Below, one piece after another: positions 9,501 through 16,442 of a stretch of DNA of 64,000 bases. A model generated the notes under the pieces. That model searched no databases. It saw nothing but the letters and a program-made list of their open reading frames with translations, and was not told the DNA's origin. The translations under genes were made by a program, and so were the position numbers. The stretch's first letter is position 1. Each line of letters opens with the position of its first letter. The DNA comes from Paenibacillus dendritiformis. GTDB lineage: Bacteria; Bacillota; Bacilli; Paenibacillales; Paenibacillaceae. Where the stretch lies: NCBI RefSeq assembly GCF_945605565.1, contig NZ_OX216966.1:4952001-5016000 (forward strand), in the 5' to 3' direction.

Positions 9501-9552
9501 AATGACTTCCTCCCATACTGTAGTATGCTTGATACTACGAAAAATAAAACAA

Positions 9553-9576
9553 GCCGTCACCACGAGGCGACGGCTC
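9553..9576 (-). terminator. Second hairpin in the TerC leader
   Basis: GCCGTC/GACGGC stem (9553-9574) followed on the minus strand by TTGTTTTATTTTT. It lies downstream of the riboswitch terminator and may be a back-up terminator. A third small hairpin (GTAGTAT/ATACTAC, 9520-9538) sits just before the ribosome site. Confidence 0.5.
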
Positions 9577-9584
9577 AAAACGAT

Positions 9585-9623
9585 CAAAAAAGACCTTTAC
9601 CATCGCAACCCGTGGCAAAGGTC
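9585..9623 (-). terminator. Riboswitch-controlled intrinsic terminator
   Basis: On the minus strand GACCTTTGCCA pairs with TGGTAAAGGTC and is followed by TTTTTT. The 5' arm is the same CCTTT that closes the P1 stem of the yybP-ykoY aptamer, so aptamer and terminator exclude each other: an ON switch when ligand is bound. Confidence 0.85.
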
Positions 9624-9716
9624 TCGCAAACAACGTGTACGTTGCCAGTACCGCCGGGGACGAGGCGACTCGATCCCGTAATGACGACGAATACTGTGCT
9701 AGCTACTCCCCTTTGT
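9614..9716 (-). ncRNA. yybP-ykoY (Mn2+) riboswitch aptamer
   Basis: Reading the minus strand from 9716: AAAGGGGAGTAGC, then GTCGTCATTACGGG, then GGCAAC and GCGAGACCTTTGCC. These are the conserved blocks of the yybP-ykoY family in the right order and spacing, with P1 formed by AAAGG and CCTTT. This RNA class binds Mn2+ and turns on Mn exporters and TerC genes. It sits between a sigma-A-like promoter and the TerC gene. Confidence 0.88.
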
Positions 9717-9739
9717 GGAGTATCGTTTTCGATATATTC

Positions 9740-9768
9740 ATACTAGCACGGATCGGCAGCACATACAA
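9740..9768 (-). promoter_or_regulatory. Sigma-A-like promoter of the TerC leader
   Basis: On the minus strand TTGTAT (9763-9768), 17 nt spacer, TAGTAT (9740-9745). It lies about 25 nt upstream of the riboswitch P1 stem, as expected for a leader start. Confidence 0.6.
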
Positions 9769-9869
9769 CCCTCATCTTTCAGCGGGGCCGCCCATTTTTG
9801 CGTGCGGCCTTTGTTGTCTCACGGCCTCCATTTGGTTATGATATGGCTATGCAAAGGAGTTGATATCCA

Positions 9870-10844
9870 ATGAGCGACCATACTCAACCTTCTCTGGAAA
9901 AAGCGACATTCGCCGGCGGCTGCTTCTGGTGCATGGTGACTCCGTTCGAGGAATTGCCCGGGATCCACTCGATCGTGTCCGGATATACCGGCGGGCATAC
10001 GGAAAATCCGACCTATGAAGAAGTGTGCACCGACCGGACCGGCCATGCGGAGGCCGTGCAGATTACGTTCGATCCCGCCGTATTTCCTTATAAGAAGCTG
10101 CTGGAGCTGTTCTGGCAGCAGATCGATCCGACCGATCCGGGCGGACAATTCTACGATCGGGGCTCCTCCTACCGGACTGCGATCTTCTACCATAACGAGA
10201 AGCAGCGGGAGGAAGCGGAGCAATCCAAGCAGGAACTGGAGCGCAGCGGCCGCTTCGACAAGCCGATCGCGACCGAGATTGTCCCGGCGACCGCCTTCTA
10301 CCCTGCGGAGGAGCATCACCAGGACTATCATCGCAAGCAGCCGGCCCATTACAAACGGTACCGCACCGGCTCCGGGCGCGATGCCTTCATCGCCAAGCAT
10401 TGGAGCGTAACCGAACAGGATAAAGCCCGGCTGAAGGAACGGCTCACCCCAATGCAGTTCCATGTCACGCAAAAGAACGGGACAGAGCCTCCGTTCCAGA
10501 ACGAATTCTGGAATCATACGGGAGACGGCATCTATGTCGACATCGTCTCGGGCGAACCTCTGTTCAGCTCGCGCGACAAATATGATGCCGGCTGCGGGTG
10601 GCCAAGCTTCACGAGACCGCTCCGTTCTTATCATGTCGAAGAGAAGCTTGATCTGTCCCATGGCATGGTGCGCACCGAAGTGCGCAGCCGCTACGGCGAC
10701 TCTCATCTCGGGCATGTGTTCGACGATGGTCCTGGCCCGAACGGACTGCGCTATTGCATCAATTCCGCCGCTCTGCGCTTCATTCCGAAGGAGAAGCTGG
10801 AAGAGGAAGGCTACGGCGAATATGCCGTCTTATTTGCCGATTGA
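9870..10844 (+). CDS. msrAB: Bifunctional peptide methionine sulfoxide reductase MsrA-MsrB
   Basis: A 324 aa fusion. The MsrA half (residues 1-170) has GGCFWC with catalytic Cys18. The MsrB half (180-324) has CGWPSF and the catalytic Cys296 in RYCINSA. The two halves repair the S- and R-sulfoxides of methionine with thioredoxin as reductant, in the cytoplasm. The MsrB half lacks the CxxC pairs of zinc-binding forms as far as I can see. Good ribosome site AAAGGAG. The gene stands alone. Confidence 0.95.
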   Translation: MSDHTQPSLEKATFAGGCFWCMVTPFEELPGIHSIVSGYTGGHTENPTYEEVCTDRTGHAEAVQITFDPAVFPYKKLLELFWQQIDPTDPGGQFYDRGSSYRTAIFYHNEKQREEAEQSKQELERSGRFDKPIATEIVPATAFYPAEEHHQDYHRKQPAHYKRYRTGSGRDAFIAKHWSVTEQDKARLKERLTPMQFHVTQKNGTEPPFQNEFWNHTGDGIYVDIVSGEPLFSSRDKYDAGCGWPSFTRPLRSYHVEEKLDLSHGMVRTEVRSRYGDSHLGHVFDDGPGPNGLRYCINSAALRFIPKEKLEEEGYGEYAVLFAD

Positions 10845-10851
10845 TCGACTG

Positions 10852-10899
10852 GCCGGCCCTTGGTCAAGCGCCGCCGCGCGCTTCGGATTAAGGGCCGGC
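10852..10899. terminator. Inverted repeat between the convergent msrAB and DUF4261-like genes
   Basis: 10 bp arms GCCGGCCCTT (10852-10861) / AAGGGCCGGC (10890-10899) with a GC-rich loop. Position between convergent genes suits a shared terminator; no clear T tract. Confidence 0.5.
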
Positions 10900-10959
10900 T
10901 GCCGTTTGGCTGAAGCAGTGGCCCCCGCTCTGGATCTGGCATCGCTTCACGATTCGATG

Positions 10960-11919
10960 CTATTCCGGACGTTGATCCTGACCATGATGCTGTATGCCCG
11001 CATAGTGCTCCGGGCCGGGGTTCAGATCAAGCACATGCCGCATCGGCGCCGCCAAAGCAAGCTGATGCTCGCACTGCCAGCGAAGCTCCTCCGAGCCGAC
11101 CGTCTCGCCATCCTGGATAATATCCCCTTGCTCGTACAAATAGTACGCGATATCGCCAACCCACGAAGCCACTTCATTCGGCTCCATCCCGCGGAAATGA
11201 CACTGCACATCCGGCAAGCCGAGCGCCGCCAGACCACAGGTATCCATAATCATCTCATCTCTGCCATGCACGTTATAGAAGCGGAGATTCATCGCCCCGT
11301 ATAAGCGATGGCCGGCTTCGAGCGCGGCCGCATAGGCTTGGGGATGGACGAGCTTGTCGCTGGCCTGGAAATAGATCGCTTCGCAAGGCGCCGTCTCCAG
11401 CAGAGCCCGAAGCGCACCGCCGATGAGCTGCAGACGCTGCTTGTACTCCAGGCCGCGCGCGCAGAAATCGGTCAGCAGCAGGGAGTGGCGGCAGCCGGCA
11501 ACGGCCGCTCTCGCTTCCGGCCAATGCCAGGCTTGCTGCAGCGCCGTCTCGAAGGCTGCCTCCTCCACAGGCTTATCCGAAGTCATGATGCATGTCTGTG
11601 CCGGCAGCGCTCCCTCCTGGTACTCAATCATATGATTCATATGGAAGAAGTGCATGATGCCGCCGGCTTCCCCTGCTTCGCGCTCATAGGACTCCCATAC
11701 CGCCAGATCGTCGCCCGGCTCCTCAGCTTCCTCCTCGTCCTCCGGCACTTGAATCTCTCCGGTATACTGCCGTATTTTGCTGTACAATGTCTCCCGGTCA
11801 AGTTCCGGCTTATCCTTGTACAGCAATTGAATGACGTACACATGCGCGAATCCGGATTGATCCTGCTCCTCAAGCCCATCCATAGCTTCTTCGTTCACAA
11901 TCTCTTCATTGTTTGTCAT
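10960..11919 (-). CDS. DUF4261-like hypothetical protein
   Basis: About 319 aa from the ATG at 11919 (AGGGAG 9 nt upstream; a GTG three codons earlier overlaps that site). Very acidic N-terminal third (EDEEEAEEPGDD), no signal peptide or membrane segment. The C-terminal half has the pattern MDTCGLAALGLPDVQCHF, then AYYLYEQGDIIQDGETVG, which I associate with the DUF4261 family. Function unknown. Convergent with msrAB. The family call is from memory of the pattern and is moderate. Confidence 0.6.
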   Translation of the reverse strand: MTNNEEIVNEEAMDGLEEQDQSGFAHVYVIQLLYKDKPELDRETLYSKIRQYTGEIQVPEDEEEAEEPGDDLAVWESYEREAGEAGGIMHFFHMNHMIEYQEGALPAQTCIMTSDKPVEEAAFETALQQAWHWPEARAAVAGCRHSLLLTDFCARGLEYKQRLQLIGGALRALLETAPCEAIYFQASDKLVHPQAYAAALEAGHRLYGAMNLRFYNVHGRDEMIMDTCGLAALGLPDVQCHFRGMEPNEVASWVGDIAYYLYEQGDIIQDGETVGSEELRWQCEHQLALAAPMRHVLDLNPGPEHYAGIQHHGQDQRPE

Positions 11920-11976
11920 GTCCCACACTCCCTATGTATTTGAATCGAGCCGTGCCATGCTTTTCCAGCCTCTACC

Positions 11977-12002
11977 GGGATGTCCCGTGTCCGGGACATC
12001 CC
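11977..12002 (-). terminator. Perfect hairpin after the Gfo/Idh/MocA gene
   Basis: 10 bp arms GGGATGTCCC (11977-11986) / GGGACATCCC (11993-12002), immediately after the stop of the minus-strand oxidoreductase. No T tract. Confidence 0.5.
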
Positions 12003-12004
12003 CA

Positions 12005-13042
12005 TTACGTCTCCCGATAGGAAGCGTATTCCTGCAGCAGCGGGGCCATCTGCACCGTCGCTTGCCGGCGGGAGCTCTCCATGGCGCCGAACACCATCGC
12101 CATGCTCTTCACGTTGTCGGCGGCGCAAGTCTCTGCCGGCCGGCCTTCCGCCATGGCGGCGAAGATATCATCGAGGCAGCCAGCATGCCCCTCCCGGCCG
12201 TCCCAATCCATCGAGGCCTCCGTCCGCTTCGCTTCCCCGGCCTCATTGAACGATTCGGCTTCGATCCGGTCATCGCCGTCCCATATCGCGGTGCCTCGGC
12301 TTCCCGACACGCGCCAAGCCGCCTCCCATGACGTCGGGAAGCCTTGGGCGCTCCAGGAGCCGCGGTAGTTGAACACGGACCCGTCACTCATCTCGAAGGT
12401 GCAGACGGCGCTGGCATGGCCTGTATACCACGATCCGGGAAGATTCCATTCGTGGCAGGTCACGGATACCGGATCCGCCCCGGTGATGAAGCGCGCCTGA
12501 TCGAACGTATGGATGGCCATGTCCAGAATTAGGGGACTCGCCATCTGCTCGCGGAAGCCCCCGAACCGTGGCGCCAGGAAGAAATCCGCCCCGACAAAGC
12601 CAATCGGGCCGATTACGCCTGACTTAACGAGGTCGCGGAACGCCCGAACCCGGCGCAAGTAACGGCGGTTCTGCATAATGGACAGGGACAACCCTGTCTT
12701 CCGCGACAGCTCCGCCAACTCTATCGCCGCGGACAGACTGGATGCCATCGGCTTTTCCGCTATTACATGACAGCCCATCTCCAATGCCGTCCCCGAGGTT
12801 GGGCGATGCGCATTCGGCGTCGTCACGTCGAAGACGAGATTGGCCCCGCTGCGCCGGATCGCTTCCCGCAGATCCGAATACAGCCCGCACGACAGGCCGT
12901 GCCTGTCCGCCATCTGCAAGGCGGCTTCCGGCCGAATATCGACGAGCCCGACGATCTCCGTATCCTCGCGCTCCCGGGCATACTCGATCCACGTATTGGC
13001 CATTTGGCCGCATCCGGCCACAACGACCTTCCATGTTGTCAT
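12005..13042 (-). CDS. Gfo/Idh/MocA-family oxidoreductase
   Basis: 345 aa. N-terminal Rossmann fold (VVVAGCGQMA, residues 6-15; acidic VDIRPE at the end of strand 2), the family EKPMA motif near residue 97, and DMAIHTFDQARF in the C-terminal substrate domain. Such enzymes oxidise or reduce sugars, inositols or sugar derivatives with bound NAD(P). ATG with AAGGAG about 11 nt upstream. It stands alone; its substrate cannot be told. The upstream flank is the repeat-rich stretch from 13230. Confidence 0.85.
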   Translation of the reverse strand: MTTWKVVVAGCGQMANTWIEYAREREDTEIVGLVDIRPEAALQMADRHGLSCGLYSDLREAIRRSGANLVFDVTTPNAHRPTSGTALEMGCHVIAEKPMASSLSAAIELAELSRKTGLSLSIMQNRRYLRRVRAFRDLVKSGVIGPIGFVGADFFLAPRFGGFREQMASPLILDMAIHTFDQARFITGADPVSVTCHEWNLPGSWYTGHASAVCTFEMSDGSVFNYRGSWSAQGFPTSWEAAWRVSGSRGTAIWDGDDRIEAESFNEAGEAKRTEASMDWDGREGHAGCLDDIFAAMAEGRPAETCAADNVKSMAMVFGAMESSRRQATVQMAPLLQEYASYRET

Positions 13043-13229
13043 AATGCGCCACGCTCCTTATTCCATAGGATTTGATAAGATTATACCCCAATCCCCTTCC
13101 GCAGCGAATAGATTCATGGATCCTCTATCACTGGGATATCGTCGAAATGTGCAAACCACCCTCTTTTGCGGCCAGCGTTCAATGTTCCTTGAACGGATTG
13201 GTACTGTTTCTGCCGCGTTGTTTCGCAAA

Positions 13230-13414
13230 ATGGAGCTTTTGACCCTGCGGAGCTTTTGGTACTGCGGAGCTTTTGGCCTTGCGGAGCTTTCGGTACTGCG
13301 GAGCTTTTGACTGCGGAGCTTTTGGTACTGCGGAGCTTTCGGTACTGCGGAGCCCTTGGCCTTGCGGAGCTTTCAGTACTGCGGAGCTTTTGGCCTTGCG
13401 GAGCCCTTGGACCA
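13230..13414. repeat. Tandem repeat, 17 bp period, about 10 copies
   Basis: Ten units beginning GCGGAGC start at 13247, 13264, 13281, 13298 (15 bp), 13313, 13330, 13347, 13364, 13381 and 13398, with a degenerate unit at 13230. Consensus GCGGAGCTTTTGGTACT, with TTTTGG/TTTCGG/CCCTTGG and TACT/CCTT variants. The period is not a multiple of 3, so it is not a coding repeat. Confidence 0.9.
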
Positions 13415-13555
13415 TTGATGTTTCTTTGTCGTCGTAGCATTGCCGCAGGCTTCCGCCTGCCCCCTGCGCGCGCCTGTTCCATGTCCTGCGAAGGTTCCGA
13501 TCCTCCCCGGCAGAGAGCGCATTGTTCCGCGCGGCGCCGAATTATCAACAGTCTG

Positions 13556-13745
13556 AAATACTGCAAATCTACAGTATTTCTCCTGAGTCGCTTTTTGTTA
13601 AAAGTCAATCCTGCAAGAATGCAGGAATTTCGCCCTTGATCGCCCAAAAGAAAGGAAAAATAGGAAAAATGCTGCACTTTTGCAGGAATTCTGCCATAAC
13701 CCCCTGCTCGCATCGAAAATTACTGCACGCCTGCAGCATTTTTAA
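13556..13745. repeat. Array of four CTGCA hairpins spaced 50/61/51 bp
   Basis: Hairpin cores at 13561 (CTGCAAATCTACAG), 13611 (CTGCAAGAATGCAG), 13672 (CTGCACTTTTGCAG) and 13723 (CTGCACGCCTGCAG), most followed by GAATTTC or a variant. The same family recurs at 26928-27293 and 28901-28960. Confidence 0.8.
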
Positions 13746-13868
13746 AATGAAGGTCGCACCGGTGTCCCCTGGAGCCGCCTCCTAACGTGAGCAGCCTAGT
13801 AGCCCGCCACACCGCCCCCCTCCTCAGGCCATCGGCCAGCTGATGCAACCCAATTGCCCCACCGAATG

Positions 13869-14000
13869 CTTGCCCATGCCAGCGACTCTTGTCTATTTCA
13901 GCGACTTTTGCCCATTTCAGCGACTCTTGCCCATGTTAGCGACTTTTACCCATGTCAGCAAGGCTTGCCCATGGAGCAAGGCTTGCCTCCCATTGACAGC
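13869..14000. repeat. Tandem repeat, 19 bp period, six to seven copies
   Basis: Units start at 13869, 13888, 13907, 13926, 13945, 13964 (18 bp) and 13982. Consensus CTTGCCCATGTCAGCGACT; the last units drift to AGCAAGG. It ends 2 bp before the terminator at 14002. Confidence 0.85.
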
Positions 14001-14001
14001 A

Positions 14002-14030
14002 AAAGACAGGCGAACTCTTCGCCTGTCTTT
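14002..14030 (-). terminator. Terminator of the membrane protein gene
   Basis: 12 bp stem AAAGACAGGCGA (14002-14013) / TCGCCTGTCTTT (14019-14030); on the minus strand it is followed by T residues. Confidence 0.85.
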
Positions 14031-14058
14031 GCCTTCGGCTCCCGTGCCAATTGAATTA

Positions 14059-14634
14059 TTATGCCGGGCTTCCGTCCATCTCATCCGTTCGCTTCGCCGC
14101 CTGCCCGAACAAGCCCATCAGCATAATGACGACAATAATATAGAGCAGGAAGAACGGCACGGCCATTGCATCGAACAGCATCGGCGACGCCAGAGCAAAG
14201 CCGATCATGCTCAACGAGCATCCGAGCGCGACAATGAAATAGATCAGCCGCCGCCGGGCCATATGCGCGAGCGCAGGCTGTCCGTTCCGCAGCATGAACG
14301 AGCGGAGGCCGGCGCACAGCATGGCCATCAGCGCGATATTCAATCCGGTATCCAGCACGGATCGCCCTACTCCGTACCATGCCAATATCCCCCGCGGGAT
14401 GGCTTGAATGAAGAACGGCTGCAAAATCTCAATGACTGCCAGCACCATCAGCGAGATAACCACGGCCTTCGCGCGCCGGAACGGGGGCTCGACCCCTTCC
14501 AGATCGCGAATCGCCGTGTAGATGAGGAACAAGCCGACGATATCCGGCAGCAGATCTACACCGCCCACCGAGTAATCAATAAAAAACAGTAGTCCCCATT
14601 GGATTCGTCTAAACGCTTTCTTCTCCGTCAACAT
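14059..14634 (-). CDS. Hypothetical multi-pass membrane protein
   Basis: About 191 aa from the ATG at 14634; another ATG at 14685 is possible and neither has a clear ribosome site. Five or six hydrophobic segments are visible (WGLLFFIDYSVGGVDLLPDI, AVVISLMVLAVIEIL, LIYFIVALGCSLSMIGFAL, VPFFLLYIIVVIMLMGLFG). No catalytic motif recognised. It ends at a good terminator, so it is expressed on its own. The upstream flank is the 46 bp repeat array. Function unknown. Confidence 0.65.
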   Translation of the reverse strand: MLTEKKAFRRIQWGLLFFIDYSVGGVDLLPDIVGLFLIYTAIRDLEGVEPPFRRAKAVVISLMVLAVIEILQPFFIQAIPRGILAWYGVGRSVLDTGLNIALMAMLCAGLRSFMLRNGQPALAHMARRRLIYFIVALGCSLSMIGFALASPMLFDAMAVPFFLLYIIVVIMLMGLFGQAAKRTDEMDGSPA

Positions 14635-15167
14635 CGTGGTGTATTCGAGTCCTTTCGTGCTCCGTCCCGGAAGGGACAAAGCCATTAGTTCATCGTGTTC
14701 AAGTATAGCGCGCCGCCTTCCGGCATGCAACTTAGGGGGAGGACGGGCATACAACAGCGGGGGACGTTACGCTTACTACCGCGAGCGCTCGAACACGCCC
14801 AAGCGCGCTCCATTGCGCTTACTGGCGTGCTCGACCGGACTCGCCCAAGCGCGCTTCATTGCGCTTACTGGCGTGCTCGACCGGACTCGCCCGAGCGCGC
14901 TTCATTGCGCTTACTGGCGTGCTCGACCGGACTCGCCCAAGCGCGCTCCATTGTGCTTACTGGCGTGCTCGACCGGACTCGCCCGAGCGCGCTCCATTGC
15001 GCTTACTGGCGTGCTCGACCGGACTCGCCCAAGCGCGCTTCATTGCGCTTACTGACGCGCTCGACCGGACTCGACCGAGCGCGCTCCATTGCGCTTACTG
15101 ACGCGCTTGCGCGGACTCGACCGAGCGCGCTTCATTGCGCTTACTGGCGTGCTCGCGCAGGCATGAA
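14635..15167. other. Intergenic stretch, mostly the 46 bp array
   Basis: 530 bp between the membrane protein start and the signal peptidase terminator; apart from the repeat array and a possible promoter near 14640-14760 nothing is seen. Confidence 0.6.
14769..15160. repeat. Tandem repeat, 46 bp period, about 8.5 copies
   Basis: Units beginning GCGCTTACTGGCGTGCTCG recur every 46 bp from about 14769 to 15160 (14815, 14861, 14907, 14953, 14999, 15045, 15091, 15137). Variation is mostly at a few positions: CCC(A/G)AGCGCGC, T(T/C)CATT, TGGCGTG/TGACGCG. The unit has no stop codon in several frames, so long open frames appear across it although 46 is not a multiple of 3. There are no unique spacers. 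Confidence 0.9.
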
Positions 15168-15197
15168 GAAGCGGGGAACGATACCGCTCCCCGCTTC
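15168..15197 (-). terminator. Terminator of the signal peptidase gene
   Basis: Stem GAAGCGGGG (15168-15176) / CCCCGCTTC (15189-15197), followed on the minus strand by TTC. It lies directly after the 46 bp array. Confidence 0.7.
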
Positions 15198-15207
15198 CTG
15201 CTTCCTA

Positions 15208-15708
15208 TTACCACCAAGGCCAGACTTTGCATTCTACCTTGCCTTCCAGATATTCCAATGGAACAGGCCCGTATGTCCGGCTGTCTATGCTGACGGCCCG
15301 GTTGTCGCCCATGACGAACACATGCCCTTCCGGCACCACAATCGGCAGTTCAAGCTGCTTCGGCAGCGTGCTACCCTCTGCGAACGGCTCGTCGACGACC
15401 CGCCCGTTCACTTCCAGCTTCCCGTCGCGGACATCGATCGTATCGCCCGCCACGCCAACGATGCGCTTAATGTACCGTTCTCCTTGGAACGCCGGATCGA
15501 TAATGACGACATCGCCATACGCGGGCTCGAACCAATGGTAGACCCATTTGTTCTCGATTAGCCGATCTCCGGGATTATACGTATGCTGCATGGAATGCTG
15601 CTGCACGACGACTTGCGCATAGGCGACCTGCTGAATCAACAGACTGATGCCGAACGCGATGATCATTGGAATAACATAACCTTTGATAATATGAGACATT
15701 CGCATCAT
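15208..15708 (-). CDS. lepB: Type I signal peptidase (S26), variant motif B
   Basis: A 166 aa SipS-size peptidase. One N-terminal membrane anchor (VIPMIIAFGISLLIQQVAYA) is followed by the catalytic Ser in HSMQHTYNPGDR, the catalytic Lys in YIKRIVGVAGDTI and the GDNRAVSIDSRTYGPV box. The proline of the usual SMxPT motif is His here. It cleaves signal peptides at the outer face of the membrane. AAGGAGG precedes the first of two ATG codons at 15708. It sits 52 bp after another small membrane protein gene and could be co-transcribed. Confidence 0.88.
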   Translation of the reverse strand: MMRMSHIIKGYVIPMIIAFGISLLIQQVAYAQVVVQQHSMQHTYNPGDRLIENKWVYHWFEPAYGDVVIIDPAFQGERYIKRIVGVAGDTIDVRDGKLEVNGRVVDEPFAEGSTLPKQLELPIVVPEGHVFVMGDNRAVSIDSRTYGPVPLEYLEGKVECKVWPWW

Positions 15709-15760
15709 TCAATTCCTCCTTCGAAGGCATTACATTTGCCATTGTCGGTGCTGTCCCCGT

Positions 15761-16351
15761 TCACGATGAGGACGAACGCGTGAAGTACCGGGTCAGTCCG
15801 CCGGCCCCAATCGCCAGACAGAGACCGAGCAGCATCTTCACGATAACTTGCACGAAGTTCGCACTTAATTCGCGCTGCATATGATCCGGATACATGTGCG
15901 TATCGACATAGGTGATCGTCATCAACATATGTATGAAGTCCGGGATGCCATTAATGAGCAGAATCAGGCCGGAAATGCCGAGTCCCGTCTGCAGCAGCGG
16001 CTTGGTCAGCGACGCCAACTCCTGTGATCTCGAGCGCCGCGGAAGCTCTTCCCTCCCCGACGCTTCGGCTGCCGCCGCTTCCTCTCGCGGCGGCACGGCC
16101 GGGGACAGCAGTCCGGAGATGCGGTAGGCCGCCGTCCATAATACGAAGGCGCTGATCAGCATAATGATCGACGGGAGCAGGACCACCACCAACAGAACAA
16201 TCTGATCTGGCCTGCTGGCGGCTGCATCCTTGAGTGACATCAGATTCGGCAAGCTGACCTGCACCACGTTAGATACATGGACGATTGCAGTAATGAAGAA
16301 ATACAGCGCCAGCAACCGCACCGCCACGTAGGCCAGCGATCGGGTATTCAA
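15761..16351 (-). CDS. Hypothetical four-segment membrane protein
   Basis: About 196 aa. The frame opens at GTG 16366, but GGGGGA stands just before the TTG at 16351, so I favour TTG. Four hydrophobic stretches in two pairs are split by a charged, Ala/Glu-rich linker of about 35 residues (PPREEAAAAEASGREELPRR). No family motif recognised. It probably shares a transcript with the downstream signal peptidase gene (52 bp gap). Confidence 0.6.
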   Translation of the reverse strand: MNTRSLAYVAVRLLALYFFITAIVHVSNVVQVSLPNLMSLKDAAASRPDQIVLLVVVLLPSIIMLISAFVLWTAAYRISGLLSPAVPPREEAAAAEASGREELPRRSRSQELASLTKPLLQTGLGISGLILLINGIPDFIHMLMTITYVDTHMYPDHMQRELSANFVQVIVKMLLGLCLAIGAGGLTRYFTRSSSS

Positions 16352-16442
16352 TCCAGTTCCCCCCACTCCGATTCAGGAATACATATTCTATGAATGCGTA
16401 TAACACAACCTCTATTATACAAGATTAGGGGGTTCGTGGGAA

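Larger units (their letters stand above)
13043..14001. other. About 960 bp non-coding, repeat-rich stretch
   Basis: Between the Gfo/Idh/MocA gene start and the terminator at 14002. It holds the 17 bp array (13230-13414), a hairpin array (13556-13745) and a 19 bp array (13869-14000). Open frames here only follow the repeats; no supported gene. Confidence 0.7.

Noticed and set aside
9785..9808. Hairpin GGCCGC/GCGGCC upstream of msrAB as a terminator
   Set aside because: No plus-strand gene ends nearby and the T tract is weak; its role is unclear.
13114..13713. 199-residue minus-strand frame with repeated Lys-Ser-Ser-Ala-like units
   Set aside because: It is the translation of the 17 bp non-coding array; the unit length is not a multiple of three and there is no start signal.
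14769..15160. Possible CRISPR array
   Set aside because: The 46 bp units are joined head to tail without unique spacers, and no cas genes are present.
14636..15561. Long plus-strand open frames in two phases across 14.6-15.5 kb
   Set aside because: They follow the 46 bp array, which has no stops in several frames, then run antisense to the signal peptidase gene. No ribosome site.
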